NCBI GenBank assembly: GCA_029253325.1
Contig: JAQWZS010000239.1
Coordinates: 1-9,919, forward strand
DNA length: 9,919 bases
Direction of reading: 5' to 3'
Source: Bacteroidia bacterium
GTDB taxonomy: Bacteria > Bacteroidota > Bacteroidia > NS11-12g > UBA9320
The translations under genes and the position numbers were made by a program. Positions within the stretch are counted from its first letter, which is position 1. Each line of letters starts with the position of its first letter. The notes below the pieces were generated by a model. That model worked only from the letters and a program-made list of their open reading frames with translations, searched no databases and was not told the origin of the DNA. Below are positions 1 through 7,606 of the stretch, one piece after another.

Positions 1-1503
1 AGTATCACCATCACCAAAAAACCATTTCCACCTTGTTGCATTATACTCAGCAAATCCTCGAAATTTTGTTGACCTACCAACACAAGATGATAATTCTGTA
101 TTTAAAGCTGAATTAGTAACACTAGCAGTGGCTGTCAAATCTTTAACATTGGCTCCTGCAGCATATCCATAACTTTCATATCTCCCCTCACCGTATGCTG
201 TTGCGATAAAGCCTGTAGATGCTTTTAACCTATGATTACCAGAACTAACAGCAAAACGAGCATAACTATAATTTGGATTATTTGGTACAGCTGTAAAAGT
301 TTTTGCAACACCATCTACTGTAAATGTCGAGGAAGCAGATGTAGGTATGACCACATTTATATAATGATTATCAATATCAAAAAAGCTACTGGAGTATAAG
401 GTAATATCTTTTAATGTCTGTTCTAAAGGATTAAGTATTGTCATTGATGGATCACCAGTTCGATTTCTGAATCCATCACAAGAAGCAGTAAGTTGAAACT
501 GAACTGCCATTATTGGTTTAGTAGAAATTACATTTCTAACAGACGATAAATTTTTAACCTCACCAAATTCACCTTTATTCAAGTATAATATATTAGGTGG
601 TGCAGCTGGATTAAATATGACAACTTCAGTTTTATCTTCAGCAGCTACAAACCTAAAATTATCACTTGTTCTACCAAGAGCAGGAACAAGTACAAATCTA
701 CTACCCCATGAATTGGTTGTGTACATTTGTTCAATTAAATTATCTCCTGAAGCAAAACCGCCACAGCCCGAGTTAATAGATAGGTAAGAACTTCCTGAAA
801 AAACTGCAACAGTTCGACAATTTGCATTTGCACCAGTGTCTATAACCTCTATTCTACTACCCGTTAAATCTGCAGAAAAAGCTCCACTGCTTGCTGCCCC
901 TTGATAAAACTCCCCTTCATTTAGAGTAATATAATATGGAACATTGGCTGGTAATGTACCTCCACCACTTTTGGAGATTGATTGTTTAGGTGTAATTTTA
1001 ATCCTTGTATTATCTTTAACTGCAACAATACCAAATGTATTTCTTCCTGTTGATCCAGAAGAAACTTGATTATAGCCAACTATATAATAGTCTTTACCAA
1101 GTGTCCTAGTTGGTAGAACAAGAGTAGCATCAGATTGGTTATCTTGATAATGGTGTGCATACACAATAACATCTTTAAGAGATGTTATATGTACGCCCTT
1201 TTTTGTGATACAATCTGAGCAATCATTATAGGATTGGCTTGATGGAATTGTGACCACTGTTACTGAATTTGCAGTGACCGTAAAGTTCTGTGACCAAGAC
1301 TGACCTGGAACTGAGACAGTTCCAGACGTATTTTTATCACCTGTAATGTATAAAGAAGTTTTTGATTTTGAACCTTCACGATGCTTCATAAAACCAACCC
1401 AGAAATCCTTACCTTTATTTGATTTTGACTGAGCGTTAAGGCTTTGTCCAGAAAATATAATTATGACCAGAAAAGTAAATATCTTTAAAAATAGATTGTT
1501 CAT
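1..1503 (-). CDS. Secreted IgGFc-binding-domain protein with PKD repeat (N-terminal part, 3' end outside window)
   Basis: An open frame of 501 codons runs from the ATG at 1501-1503 to the window edge without a stop. Residues 1-25 form a signal peptide: a Lys7, a hydrophobic core and a probable cut after N-A-Q. The mature protein opens with KGKDFWVGF, and residues 30-450 carry hallmarks I associate with the IgGFc_binding N-terminal domain: LPTRTLGKDYY (130-140), DNLIEQMY (254-261), GDPSM (350-354) and GFIATAYGEGRYESYGYAAG (431-450). Residues 477-501 begin a PKD-type beta sandwich, ending WKWFFGDGDT. Six cysteines (95, 98, 229, 247, 342, 474) suggest disulfides outside the cytoplasm. In Bacteroidota such proteins are usually large and often end in a type IX secretion sorting domain; that end is not visible here. 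Role is inferred to be surface adhesion or matrix binding; the ligand is unknown. It lies 55 bases behind trkH, same strand, with a possible promoter of its own. Confidence 0.85.
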   Translation of the reverse strand, partial: MNNLFLKIFTFLVIIIFSGQSLNAQSKSNKGKDFWVGFMKHREGSKSKTSLYITGDKNTSGTVSVPGQSWSQNFTVTANSVTVVTIPSSQSYNDCSDCITKKGVHITSLKDVIVYAHHYQDNQSDATLVLPTRTLGKDYYIVGYNQVSSGSTGRNTFGIVAVKDNTRIKITPKQSISKSGGGTLPANVPYYITLNEGEFYQGAASSGAFSADLTGSRIEVIDTGANANCRTVAVFSGSSYLSINSGCGGFASGDNLIEQMYTTNSWGSRFVLVPALGRTSDNFRFVAAEDKTEVVIFNPAAPPNILYLNKGEFGEVKNLSSVRNVISTKPIMAVQFQLTASCDGFRNRTGDPSMTILNPLEQTLKDITLYSSSFFDIDNHYINVVIPTSASSTFTVDGVAKTFTAVPNNPNYSYARFAVSSGNHRLKASTGFIATAYGEGRYESYGYAAGANVKDLTATASVTNSALNTELSSCVGRSTKFRGFAEYNATRWKWFFGDGDT

Positions 1504-1520
1504 TAAGCTTAAGATTTTTC

Positions 1521-1528
1521 CAAAAATA
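1521..1528 (-). promoter_or_regulatory. Candidate -7 box of the secreted protein gene
   Basis: The minus strand reads TATTTTTG, a full match to the Bacteroidota -7 consensus TAnnTTTG, ending 17 bases before the start codon at 1503. I see no TTG at the usual -33 distance, so the call rests on one box in an AT-rich spacer. It would allow transcription independent of trkA-trkH. Confidence 0.35.
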
Positions 1529-1539
1529 ATAGAATTAAG

Positions 1540-1555
1540 ATGACTGAATTGTCAT
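1540..1555. repeat. Short inverted repeat after trkH
   Basis: ATGAC (1540-1544) and GTCAT (1551-1555) form a perfect 5-bp stem around a 6-base loop, 3 bases past the trkH stop codon. It could be a weak terminator or attenuator between trkH and the secreted protein gene, but the stem is short and no U-run follows directly on the minus strand. Confidence 0.25.
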
Positions 1556-1558
1556 TTT

Positions 1559-3010
1559 TTAGACATTATACCAAAAGGCTGGCGTTAAAAGGATTAAAAC
1601 TGTAAATAATTCAAGTCTTCCAAGTAACATTAAGAATGACAAAAATAATTTTGCTCCATCTCCAAAAAAAGCAAATGAATGACTAGGGTCTACCCCACCA
1701 AAACCTGGACCAATATTACCCAAACATGCAATACTTGCACCTGCTGATGTAATAATATCATATCCAAACCCAGAAATTACAAGTGATCCAAAAACGAAAA
1801 CTAAAAGATAGATGAAGAAGAAAGCTAACACATTGTATACATTTTTTGAATCAACAGTCTGATTATTAATTCTAACACGAATAACACCTCTTGGGTGTAA
1901 TAAGCGTTTAAATTCTATGTATGCATTTTTAAAAATGATTAAGTGCCTTGCAACTTTGACACCTCCAGCAGTAGAACCTGCACTTCCACCAACAAACATT
2001 AAAAATACAATCAACATATACGCAAATGGTGTCCAGTTAGCGTAATTTGAAGTTGAAAAACCTGTGGTGGTAACTATAGTTGTTACCTGAAAGAAAGCTA
2101 GTCTAAAAGATTCTTCAAACTGCTCATCCATCGTTAAGACTAGAGTTGTTGTAATTAGAACAACGAACGAAATAACAATTCCTAAATAAACCCTAAACTC
2201 TTCATTCTCTATGGCTTTTCGAAATGAAAATTTACATAAAAAATATATAATCGTAAAGTTAATTCCACCAATTAACATAAACCCAGTAATAATGTATTCA
2301 ATCAATGGGTTTTCAAAAGCCGCAATACTTGCATTTTTAGTTGAAAAACCACCAGTACTTATAGTAGTAAAAGAATGATTTAGAGCGTCTAACCATGTCA
2401 TACCAGCATACTTTAATAAAACAACTTCGACACCAGTTATGAAAACATAAATTAACCAGAGTCTCTTGGCTGTATCTGTAATTTTAGCATGAATTTTTAC
2501 TGATGAAGGTCCTGGAGATTCTGCAGCAAAAAGTTCCATTCCACCAACACCCAACAAAGGAAGGATAGCAACTGTTAGTACAATTATTCCCATACCCCCA
2601 ATCCACTGGGTCATGCTTCTCCATAACATAATGCCCGGAGTCAATGTTTCTATATCGTTTAATATTGAAGCCCCAGTAGTTGTATAACCGGAAATTGTTT
2701 CAAAAAGAGCCGATGGAATTGAACTAATTGTTCCACTTAATAAAAAAGGTAATGAACCTGATATTCCCATGATAAGCCAACCAAAAGTTACAATGATATA
2801 GCCATCTCTTTTAGATAATTCTTTTTTAACTTTTCGGGTTAACAACCAAATAACTATACCTGAATTAAATGATATCACAGAGGAATAAAGTAAGGCGTTA
2901 AAATCTGATGAATCTGTATACCAACTTACTGGCAATATACTTGCCATAAATATGCCGTTAAAAAACAATAATGTTCCAAGAATATGCAATATGGCCTTAA
3001 AATGAAACAT
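1559..3010 (-). CDS. trkH: TrkH potassium uptake protein, membrane subunit
   Basis: This 483-residue integral membrane protein is the ion-conducting subunit of a Trk/Ktr-type potassium uptake system. The four pore-loop filter motifs of the family are all present: TTTGAS (110-115), STGGFST (218-224), TTTGFST (314-320) and GNIGPGFG (431-438). Each contributes a glycine to the selectivity filter. The intramembrane-loop signature GGSAGSTAGGVK (341-352) and the C-terminal MLLGRLELFTVL (471-482) are also typical. Length matches full-size TrkH, so the gene looks intact. The start ATG lies 8 bases after the trkA stop, so the pair is almost certainly one transcript with trkA first. TrkH needs a TrkA-type cytosolic partner, supplied by the neighbour. 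The family assignment is secure; K+ versus Na+ coupling cannot be read from the sequence. Confidence 0.96.
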   Translation of the reverse strand: MFHFKAILHILGTLLFFNGIFMASILPVSWYTDSSDFNALLYSSVISFNSGIVIWLLTRKVKKELSKRDGYIIVTFGWLIMGISGSLPFLLSGTISSIPSALFETISGYTTTGASILNDIETLTPGIMLWRSMTQWIGGMGIIVLTVAILPLLGVGGMELFAAESPGPSSVKIHAKITDTAKRLWLIYVFITGVEVVLLKYAGMTWLDALNHSFTTISTGGFSTKNASIAAFENPLIEYIITGFMLIGGINFTIIYFLCKFSFRKAIENEEFRVYLGIVISFVVLITTTLVLTMDEQFEESFRLAFFQVTTIVTTTGFSTSNYANWTPFAYMLIVFLMFVGGSAGSTAGGVKVARHLIIFKNAYIEFKRLLHPRGVIRVRINNQTVDSKNVYNVLAFFFIYLLVFVFGSLVISGFGYDIITSAGASIACLGNIGPGFGGVDPSHSFAFFGDGAKLFLSFLMLLGRLELFTVLILLTPAFWYNV

Positions 3011-3018
3011 AAAGTAGA

Positions 3019-4359
3019 TTAGTTAAAATATGCTAATGTTTTTTTGATTGAATCAGGTAAAGCAAAAATAACAACCTTATCATTTGCTTCAATCTGAAAA
3101 GCAGGATAAGCAATAATACCCTCATCATTTCGAATAATTCCACCTATTATAGAATCAATAGGTAGCTTCAACTCACCAATAGTCTTTTCAGTAACTTTTG
3201 AATTTTCATTCACTTGAATTTCTATAGCTTCGGCATCGATACCATGAATACCTGCTATATTAATGATGTCAGCACGTCGAACATACCTAAAGATATTATT
3301 AGCAGCAATCAATTTTTTATTAATTAACGTATCTATACCAATTGTCTGAGACAAATTAATGTAATCAATATTTTCTACCATGGCTATTGTTTTCTTTACT
3401 CCATGATTTTTTGCAACTAAGCAACTCATTATATTGGTTTCTGAATTACCTGTAACAGCTATAAAAGCGTCCATTTCAGATATATTTTCGTCTTCTAACA
3501 AATGAACATCGTGGCCATCATCATTAATTACTAATGTATCTGGAAGAGAATCTGCTAATTCATGGCAACGCTCAGTGTCTGATTCAATCAATTTAACATG
3601 CTTCTTTCTACTTAATTTTTTAGCTGCATTATGACCAATGTTACCACCACCAAGTATCATGACATTTTTAACCTCTAATTTTTGCTTACCACAGATTTCT
3701 CTAATTTGCTCTATTCCTGCAGGTAGACATAGAAAAAAAACATGATCATTTTTATAATAAATAAAATCTTGGTCAGGTATTATTGGAACTCCATTTCGTT
3801 CAAGTGCAATTATTTTGAATTGATTCTTTAAATCAAAGGAATCAAACTCTCCAACTTTTTTATTTATTATACTACTCCCCTCCTCCAAGTATACACCTAA
3901 TAATGTTAACTTACCAAACTCAAAGTCAAACGCATTTGTAAATGCCGACCTTCTCAATAAACGAATGATTTCTTTGGACGCTAACTCTTCAGGTGAAATA
4001 ACGACATCTATTCCTAAACGTTCTAAATCTAATCTATCTTTCAACTTGTGGAATTCTGAGCTATTCACTCGAGATATTGTTTTTTTTGCTCCCAGCTGTT
4101 TACCCAGAGTAGCGATAGTCAAATTAGCTGTTTCGGAGGAAGTAACTGCGATTAATAGATCTGCATCAGAAACACCTGCCTTATCCAAAACACTAATAGA
4201 GTATGCATTTCCATGAATAGTTAATAAATCTAATTCTGAATCGGCTCTTGATAATATTGATGCACGTGTATCTATTAACACAATACTATGAGACTCTTTC
4301 CTAAGTAATTTAGCAAGGTGATAACCTACTTCTCCAGCACCAGCAATAATTATCTTCAT
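3019..4359 (-). CDS. trkA: TrkA, cytosolic nucleotide-binding gating subunit of the Trk potassium transporter
   Basis: TrkA forms the cytosolic ring that opens or closes TrkH in response to NAD(H), ADP/ATP and related ligands. This copy has 446 residues with the duplicated RCK architecture: a Rossmann RCK_N domain (about 1-120) with GAGEVG at 7-12 and an acidic residue D30 at the end of the second strand; an RCK_C domain (about 140-225); a second RCK_N (about 231-350) with GGGNIG at 237-242 and E259; and a second RCK_C (about 365-446). Both glycine-rich loops are intact, so both sites may bind dinucleotide. Length is near that of the E. coli protein, whereas single-domain KtrA forms are half this size. 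It is the first gene of the trkA-trkH pair and has a good -7 box in the 68-base gap upstream. Confidence 0.96.
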   Translation of the reverse strand: MKIIIAGAGEVGYHLAKLLRKESHSIVLIDTRASILSRADSELDLLTIHGNAYSISVLDKAGVSDADLLIAVTSSETANLTIATLGKQLGAKKTISRVNSSEFHKLKDRLDLERLGIDVVISPEELASKEIIRLLRRSAFTNAFDFEFGKLTLLGVYLEEGSSIINKKVGEFDSFDLKNQFKIIALERNGVPIIPDQDFIYYKNDHVFFLCLPAGIEQIREICGKQKLEVKNVMILGGGNIGHNAAKKLSRKKHVKLIESDTERCHELADSLPDTLVINDDGHDVHLLEDENISEMDAFIAVTGNSETNIMSCLVAKNHGVKKTIAMVENIDYINLSQTIGIDTLINKKLIAANNIFRYVRRADIINIAGIHGIDAEAIEIQVNENSKVTEKTIGELKLPIDSIIGGIIRNDEGIIAYPAFQIEANDKVVIFALPDSIKKTLAYFN

Positions 4360-4373
4360 AATGTTTGATTATG

Positions 4374-4381
4374 CAAATTTA
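4374..4381 (-). promoter_or_regulatory. Candidate -7 box of the trkA-trkH operon
   Basis: The minus strand reads TAAATTTG, a perfect TAnnTTTG match, followed by CATAA and ending 14 bases before the trkA start. The AAATTTGC core is repeated 12 bases upstream (4385-4392). No TTG sits 17-23 bases upstream, so the -33 element is missing or degenerate. The extended form ATTTGCATAA recurs at the DUF6580 promoter in this window. Confidence 0.5.
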
Positions 4382-4427
4382 TAAGCAAATTTTACGGTAA
4401 TTTTAAAAAAAATACAACCTCTATCAA

Positions 4428-4868
4428 TTAATCAACAACATCAACTACTGCCATAACAGATCTAGCAGATGCTATTATTTTTCGTTTACCGTCTTTCTCA
4501 GTAAAAACTTTACCTCGCGTGAAAACCATTCTATTCCCAGCTTTTTCAACCTCTCCAATTGCTATAATTTTATCTCCTTCACCCGGATTTAAGAAGTCGA
4601 TGGTAATATTAGCTGTAACAACGCCTTTACCTTCAGGTACAACTGAGTAGGCTGCAAAGCCCATTGTTATATCTAAAATAGTTGACGTTGCTCCTCCATG
4701 AACAAAACCAAATTGTTGAAGGTGTTTCTGTTCAAGTAACATTTCCCCTTCAATGATTCCACAATCTATACGAGTAATATCAAAACCAATAAGGTGCATA
4801 AAATGCTGGCCTTCCAGTTTATGCTTAATAGTTTCCTTAAAATTAGGGTTTAATGGTTGAAGTTTCAT
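4428..4868 (-). CDS. PaaI-family hotdog-fold acyl-CoA thioesterase
   Basis: A 146-residue single hotdog domain, the usual size for PaaI/YdiI/Them2-like thioesterases that hydrolyse acyl-CoA or aryl-CoA to the free acid and CoA in the cytosol. The family signature HGGATSTILDITMG spans 57-70; D66 is at the position of the catalytic acidic residue on the long helix, and the HGG turn builds the CoA thioester pocket. VTANITIDFLNPG (84-96) is the typical central strand, and the C-terminal strands (about 110-143) complete the sheet. The substrate cannot be deduced: no phenylacetate genes are nearby. It follows the TPR gene by 21 bases and is likely co-transcribed with it. The etf operon diverges from the TPR gene, so a link to acyl-CoA metabolism is possible but only positional. 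Confidence 0.88.
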   Translation of the reverse strand: MKLQPLNPNFKETIKHKLEGQHFMHLIGFDITRIDCGIIEGEMLLEQKHLQQFGFVHGGATSTILDITMGFAAYSVVPEGKGVVTANITIDFLNPGEGDKIIAIGEVEKAGNRMVFTRGKVFTEKDGKRKIIASARSVMAVVDVVD

Positions 4869-4889
4869 TTAATTATTATTAGTAATTAG

Positions 4890-5210
4890 TTAATAAAGCA
4901 ATTCATCAAGAGCACCTCTTAACTCATTATTTGCATGTCTCTCATTCATTTTTTTTGTCACATCCAATCCTTTTTCATAGGATTTCTGTGCATTGATTGG
5001 ATCGTCAAGCTTTTCATAAAGTTTACCTAGATGATAATACGTTGCAAAATACTGTGGACTTTGAGATACTAACTTTTCAAATAGTCCCAAAGCATCCTCT
5101 AATTGACCTGTAGAAACATATTCCGTAGCTAATGCGTAGTTCAAAAACTCATCATTAGGAGAGTCATTTAAAATTAGTTTAATCTGTTTAATTCTATCTA
5201 AGTTAGACAT
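4890..5210 (-). CDS. Small tetratricopeptide-repeat protein
   Basis: I chose the ATG at 5208-5210, giving 106 residues starting MSNLDRIKQIK. An ATG 30 bases further upstream (5240) is in frame, but its extra ten residues (MRKYNLYLKI) look unlike the conserved opening, and that start would leave only 24 bases to etfB. Residues 18-51 and 52-85 form two TPR helical hairpins; the second has the canonical A/Y/G/L/A pattern (YYHLGKLYEKLDDPINAQKSY). The tail RHANNELRGALDEL (91-104) is a motif I recognise from small Bacteroidota TPR proteins. There is no signal peptide, so it is likely a cytosolic protein-binding scaffold. Its partner and function are unknown. It precedes the thioesterase gene by 21 bases in an apparent two-gene unit. 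Confidence 0.82.
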   Translation of the reverse strand: MSNLDRIKQIKLILNDSPNDEFLNYALATEYVSTGQLEDALGLFEKLVSQSPQYFATYYHLGKLYEKLDDPINAQKSYEKGLDVTKKMNERHANNELRGALDELLY

Positions 5211-5216
5211 TATCTT

Positions 5217-5245
5217 CAAGTATAAATTGTACTTTCGCATAACAA
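5217..5245 (-). promoter_or_regulatory. Candidate promoter of the TPR-thioesterase unit
   Basis: On the minus strand a TTG (5243-5245) is followed after 18 bases by TATACTTG (5217-5224), which differs from TAnnTTTG at one position. The spacing is right for a Bacteroidota promoter. The box ends only 6 bases before the start at 5210, predicting a very short leader, and the promoter would lie inside the gene if the upstream ATG (5240) were used. Confidence 0.4.
5230..5237 (+). promoter_or_regulatory. Weak candidate -7 box of the etfBA operon
   Basis: TACTTTCG matches TAnnTTTG at all but one position and lies 27 bases before the etfB start. There is no TTG at the -33 distance. It overlaps the divergent promoter proposed for the TPR gene, so the two would compete for polymerase. 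The gap is only 54 bases, so some promoter for etfBA must lie here or inside the TPR gene. Confidence 0.3.
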
Positions 5246-5264
5246 AAAAACAATATTTCTTTAT

Positions 5265-6002
5265 ATGAAAATATTAGTCTGTGTTAGCGTGGTACCAGAT
5301 ACTACAACAAAAATAACTTTTAAAGATAACGATACAATCTTTGATAAATCAGGTGTACAATTCATAATTAATCCTTACGATGAACTTGCTTTAACCCGAG
5401 CAATTGAAATTGCCGAAACAAACTCAGGCAGTGTTAACGTAATAACTATTGGCGAAGCTGATTGTGAGCCAGTTATAAGAAAAGCACTAGCTATGGGTGC
5501 TAACGAAGCATTCAGAGTTGATGCCCAACCCATCAACGCAATGTTTGTCGCTCATCAAATAGCCCATCATGCTAAAGATAATTCATATGATTTGATTCTT
5601 ACAGGCAGAGAATCCATTGATTACAACGGAGGAATGGTTCAAGGTTTAATTGCAGAAATTTTGAACTATCCTATCATCAATGTTGTTACAGAGCTTGAAT
5701 ATAAAGATAATAAAATCGAGGCTAATCGGGATATTGATGGTGGTAGAGAAACTGTCTCGTCTGCAATGCCTTGTGTAGTTAGTGCACAAAAAGACTTGTG
5801 TGAACCTAGGATTCCAAACATGCGTGGGATAATGATGGCAAGATCCAAGCCTCTCAGTGTCACAGAAGCTGTCGGAGAATCTAATTACACCCAAGTTACT
5901 AAATACGAACTACCTCCTTCCAAAACTGGAGTGAAACTGATTGATGTTGAAAACGCAGAGAGTTTAATTGACATTTTACACAACGAAGAAAAATTATTTT
6001 AA
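5265..6002 (+). CDS. etfB: Electron transfer flavoprotein, beta subunit
   Basis: EtfB pairs with EtfA to form a soluble FAD/AMP heterodimer that takes electrons from acyl-CoA dehydrogenases and related flavoenzymes and passes them to ETF:quinone oxidoreductase. The 245-residue length is normal. Visible family motifs are NPYDELAL (36-43), the adenine-nucleotide region GRESIDYNGGMVQG (114-127), and the beta-subunit signature EPRIPNMRGIMMARSKPL (180-197), whose loop recognises partner dehydrogenases. The C-terminal arm that embraces EtfA is present (about 200-245). etfA starts 2 bases after this stop, so translation is probably coupled. The gene diverges from the TPR gene across a 54-base gap. 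I see nothing indicating an electron-bifurcating variant, but sequence reading alone cannot exclude it. Confidence 0.96.
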   Translation: MKILVCVSVVPDTTTKITFKDNDTIFDKSGVQFIINPYDELALTRAIEIAETNSGSVNVITIGEADCEPVIRKALAMGANEAFRVDAQPINAMFVAHQIAHHAKDNSYDLILTGRESIDYNGGMVQGLIAEILNYPIINVVTELEYKDNKIEANRDIDGGRETVSSAMPCVVSAQKDLCEPRIPNMRGIMMARSKPLSVTEAVGESNYTQVTKYELPPSKTGVKLIDVENAESLIDILHNEEKLF

Positions 6003-6004
6003 TC

Positions 6005-6964
6005 ATGGCAGTATTAGTTTTTGCAGAAAGCGACAACGGAAAATATAAAAAATCAAGTTTTGAAGCAATTTCTTATGGTAGAGATTTAGCTGATCAACTC
6101 AGTACATCGTGCATTGCTGTTTCAATAGGTGATAAAGGTCCAGAAAACCTCGGTCAATATGGGGCTCATCAAGAAATTAATGTTCAAGGTGATGTCTATA
6201 AGACGTTTAATCCAAATACATACGCCAAAACTATAAGTGAATTAAGCTCTAATATTGATGGTCAAATTATCATATTATCTCAAACATACACGGGTAAATC
6301 AATTGCACCACTCATAGCTATTAAGCAAGAAGCTGCTCTTGTTACGGGCATAATTGGAATGGCAAATACTTCAGAAGGATTTCAAGTAAAAACAACAGCC
6401 TTTTCTAACAAAGCTGTTGCACATATTCAGATTAATCAGGCCAAAAAGATACTTTCTATAATTCCAAATTCATATCAAGTTAACACTTACGATTCCACAT
6501 CTGAGGTTATATCACATAACATAAATATTTCACAAGAAGACGTTAATACTAACATCGTAAAAACAGAAAAAGAAATAGGCAAAATACCATTGACTGAAGC
6601 TGAACTCGTAATTTCAGCTGGCAGAGGATTAAAAAGTGCAGAAAACTGGAATCTCGTTGAAGACTTGGCTGAGGCATTAGGAGCAGCAACTGCATGCTCA
6701 AAACCAGTTAGTGACATGGAATGGAGACCACACAGTGAACATGTTGGCCAAACAGGAATAACTATAAAACCGAACTTATATATTGCAGCTGGTATATCTG
6801 GAGCTATTCAGCATTTAGCAGGTGTGAGCAGTAGTAAGGTTATCTGCGTTATTAATACTGATCCCGAAGCACCTTTTTTTAAGGCAGCTGACTACGGGAT
6901 TGTAGGAGATGCATTTGATATACTTCCTCGACTTACTAAACGAATTAGTGAAATTAAAGGATAA
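6005..6964 (+). CDS. etfA: Electron transfer flavoprotein, alpha subunit
   Basis: The FAD-carrying partner of EtfB, 319 residues. The N-terminal half (about 1-190) is the ETF alpha/beta domain that packs against EtfB. The C-terminal half (about 195-319) is the FAD-binding domain, with SAGRG (204-208), GQTG (248-251), GISGAIQH (263-270), NTDPEAP (284-290) and ADYGIVGD (295-302), all characteristic of the alpha-subunit FAD site. No key motif is missing and the length is typical. It lies 2 bases behind etfB and 35 bases ahead of the nuclease gene, all on one strand, so a three-gene transcript is likely. ETF is the hub for electrons from fatty-acid and branched-chain amino-acid oxidation in aerobic Bacteroidota. 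Confidence 0.96.
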   Translation: MAVLVFAESDNGKYKKSSFEAISYGRDLADQLSTSCIAVSIGDKGPENLGQYGAHQEINVQGDVYKTFNPNTYAKTISELSSNIDGQIIILSQTYTGKSIAPLIAIKQEAALVTGIIGMANTSEGFQVKTTAFSNKAVAHIQINQAKKILSIIPNSYQVNTYDSTSEVISHNINISQEDVNTNIVKTEKEIGKIPLTEAELVISAGRGLKSAENWNLVEDLAEALGAATACSKPVSDMEWRPHSEHVGQTGITIKPNLYIAAGISGAIQHLAGVSSSKVICVINTDPEAPFFKAADYGIVGDAFDILPRLTKRISEIKG

Positions 6965-6999
6965 TCAATAATATCAATTAATCATAAAAGCGTTTCATT

Positions 7000-7587
7000 T
7001 TGGCAGACAAAATAGAATTAAATATTGTAGGTCTAACATCTAGTCACTCCCAAAGAAATAGCTACACGCTTATTTTAGGTGAGGAAAATGGTGAACTAAA
7101 GCTCCCTGTTGTCATTGGAGGATACGAAGCACAATCCATTGCACTTGTAATTGAAGGGTTAAAACCACAAAGACCGCTTACTCATGACTTAATGCATGAC
7201 TTTTTCAACCAATATAAAATCACACTCAAAGAAGTAATTATCAATAAACTAGACGAAGGTGTTTTTTACTCAACTCTTGTTACTGAAAAAGAAGGAAAAA
7301 TTCAAAATATTGACGCACGTACTAGCGATGCCATAGCTCTTGCTCTTCGAGCGAAATGCCCTATTTATACATACAAATCAATTCTTGATGATGCCGGCAT
7401 TCAGTACGAAGAAAATGAAACTATTGAAGTGCAACCTAAAGATAATGATATCAAAGAATTAGGCAATCATGACGATTTAAATCAACTTACTATTGACGAG
7501 CTGAACATTGAACTTGAAAAAGCACTAAAAATTGAAGATTATGCCAGAGCTGCATTGTTAAGAGACGAGATTAAAACTAGAAAGTAA
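7000..7587 (+). CDS. Bifunctional nuclease family (DUF151) protein with C-terminal UVR motif
   Basis: A 195-residue protein. Residues 1-135 are the DUF151/BFN domain, with LPVVIGGYEAQSIAL (35-49), RPLTHDL (58-64), GVFYSTL (87-93) and DARTSDAIALALR (105-117), all strongly conserved. Some members, including a plant one, are reported to cleave both RNA and DNA; activity here is inferred. Residues 166-195 form a UVR-type helical hairpin (LEKALKIEDYARAALLRDEI), as in UvrB/UvrC and ClpC-associated proteins, normally a protein-contact module. The start is TTG at 7000-7002: translation from it gives the expected ADKIELNIVGL opening, a stop (6985-6987) lies just upstream in frame, and the first in-frame ATG lies deep inside the conserved domain. 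It is third in the etfB-etfA unit, an order I recall from other Flavobacteriia. It converges with the regulator gene, 5 bases between stops. Confidence 0.9.
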   Translation: MADKIELNIVGLTSSHSQRNSYTLILGEENGELKLPVVIGGYEAQSIALVIEGLKPQRPLTHDLMHDFFNQYKITLKEVIINKLDEGVFYSTLVTEKEGKIQNIDARTSDAIALALRAKCPIYTYKSILDDAGIQYEENETIEVQPKDNDIKELGNHDDLNQLTIDELNIELEKALKIEDYARAALLRDEIKTRK

Positions 7588-7590
7588 CTC

Positions 7591-7606
7591 AACTAACCTT
7601 TTAGTT
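7591..7606. repeat. Small hairpin at the convergent nuclease/regulator ends
   Basis: AACTAA (7591-7596) and TTAGTT (7601-7606) form a perfect 6-bp AT-rich stem with a 4-base loop, covering the regulator stop codon and the 5-base gap between the two genes. It may help separate converging transcripts. The stem is too weak and lacks a U-run, so I do not call it a terminator. Confidence 0.25.

Noticed and set aside
3965..4216. Plus-strand open frame of 83 codons inside trkA
   Set aside because: It is antisense to a clear RCK coding region, has no recognisable protein features and no promoter.
5211..5240. Upstream in-frame ATG that would lengthen the TPR protein by ten residues
   Set aside because: The extra residues do not look like the conserved opening, the better promoter lies inside them, and only 24 bases would remain to the divergent etfB.
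5646..5894. Two overlapping minus-strand open frames inside etfB
   Set aside because: They mirror the conserved EtfB signature region and have no family features of their own.
6487..6717. Minus-strand open frame of 76 codons inside etfA
   Set aside because: Antisense shadow of the FAD-binding domain.
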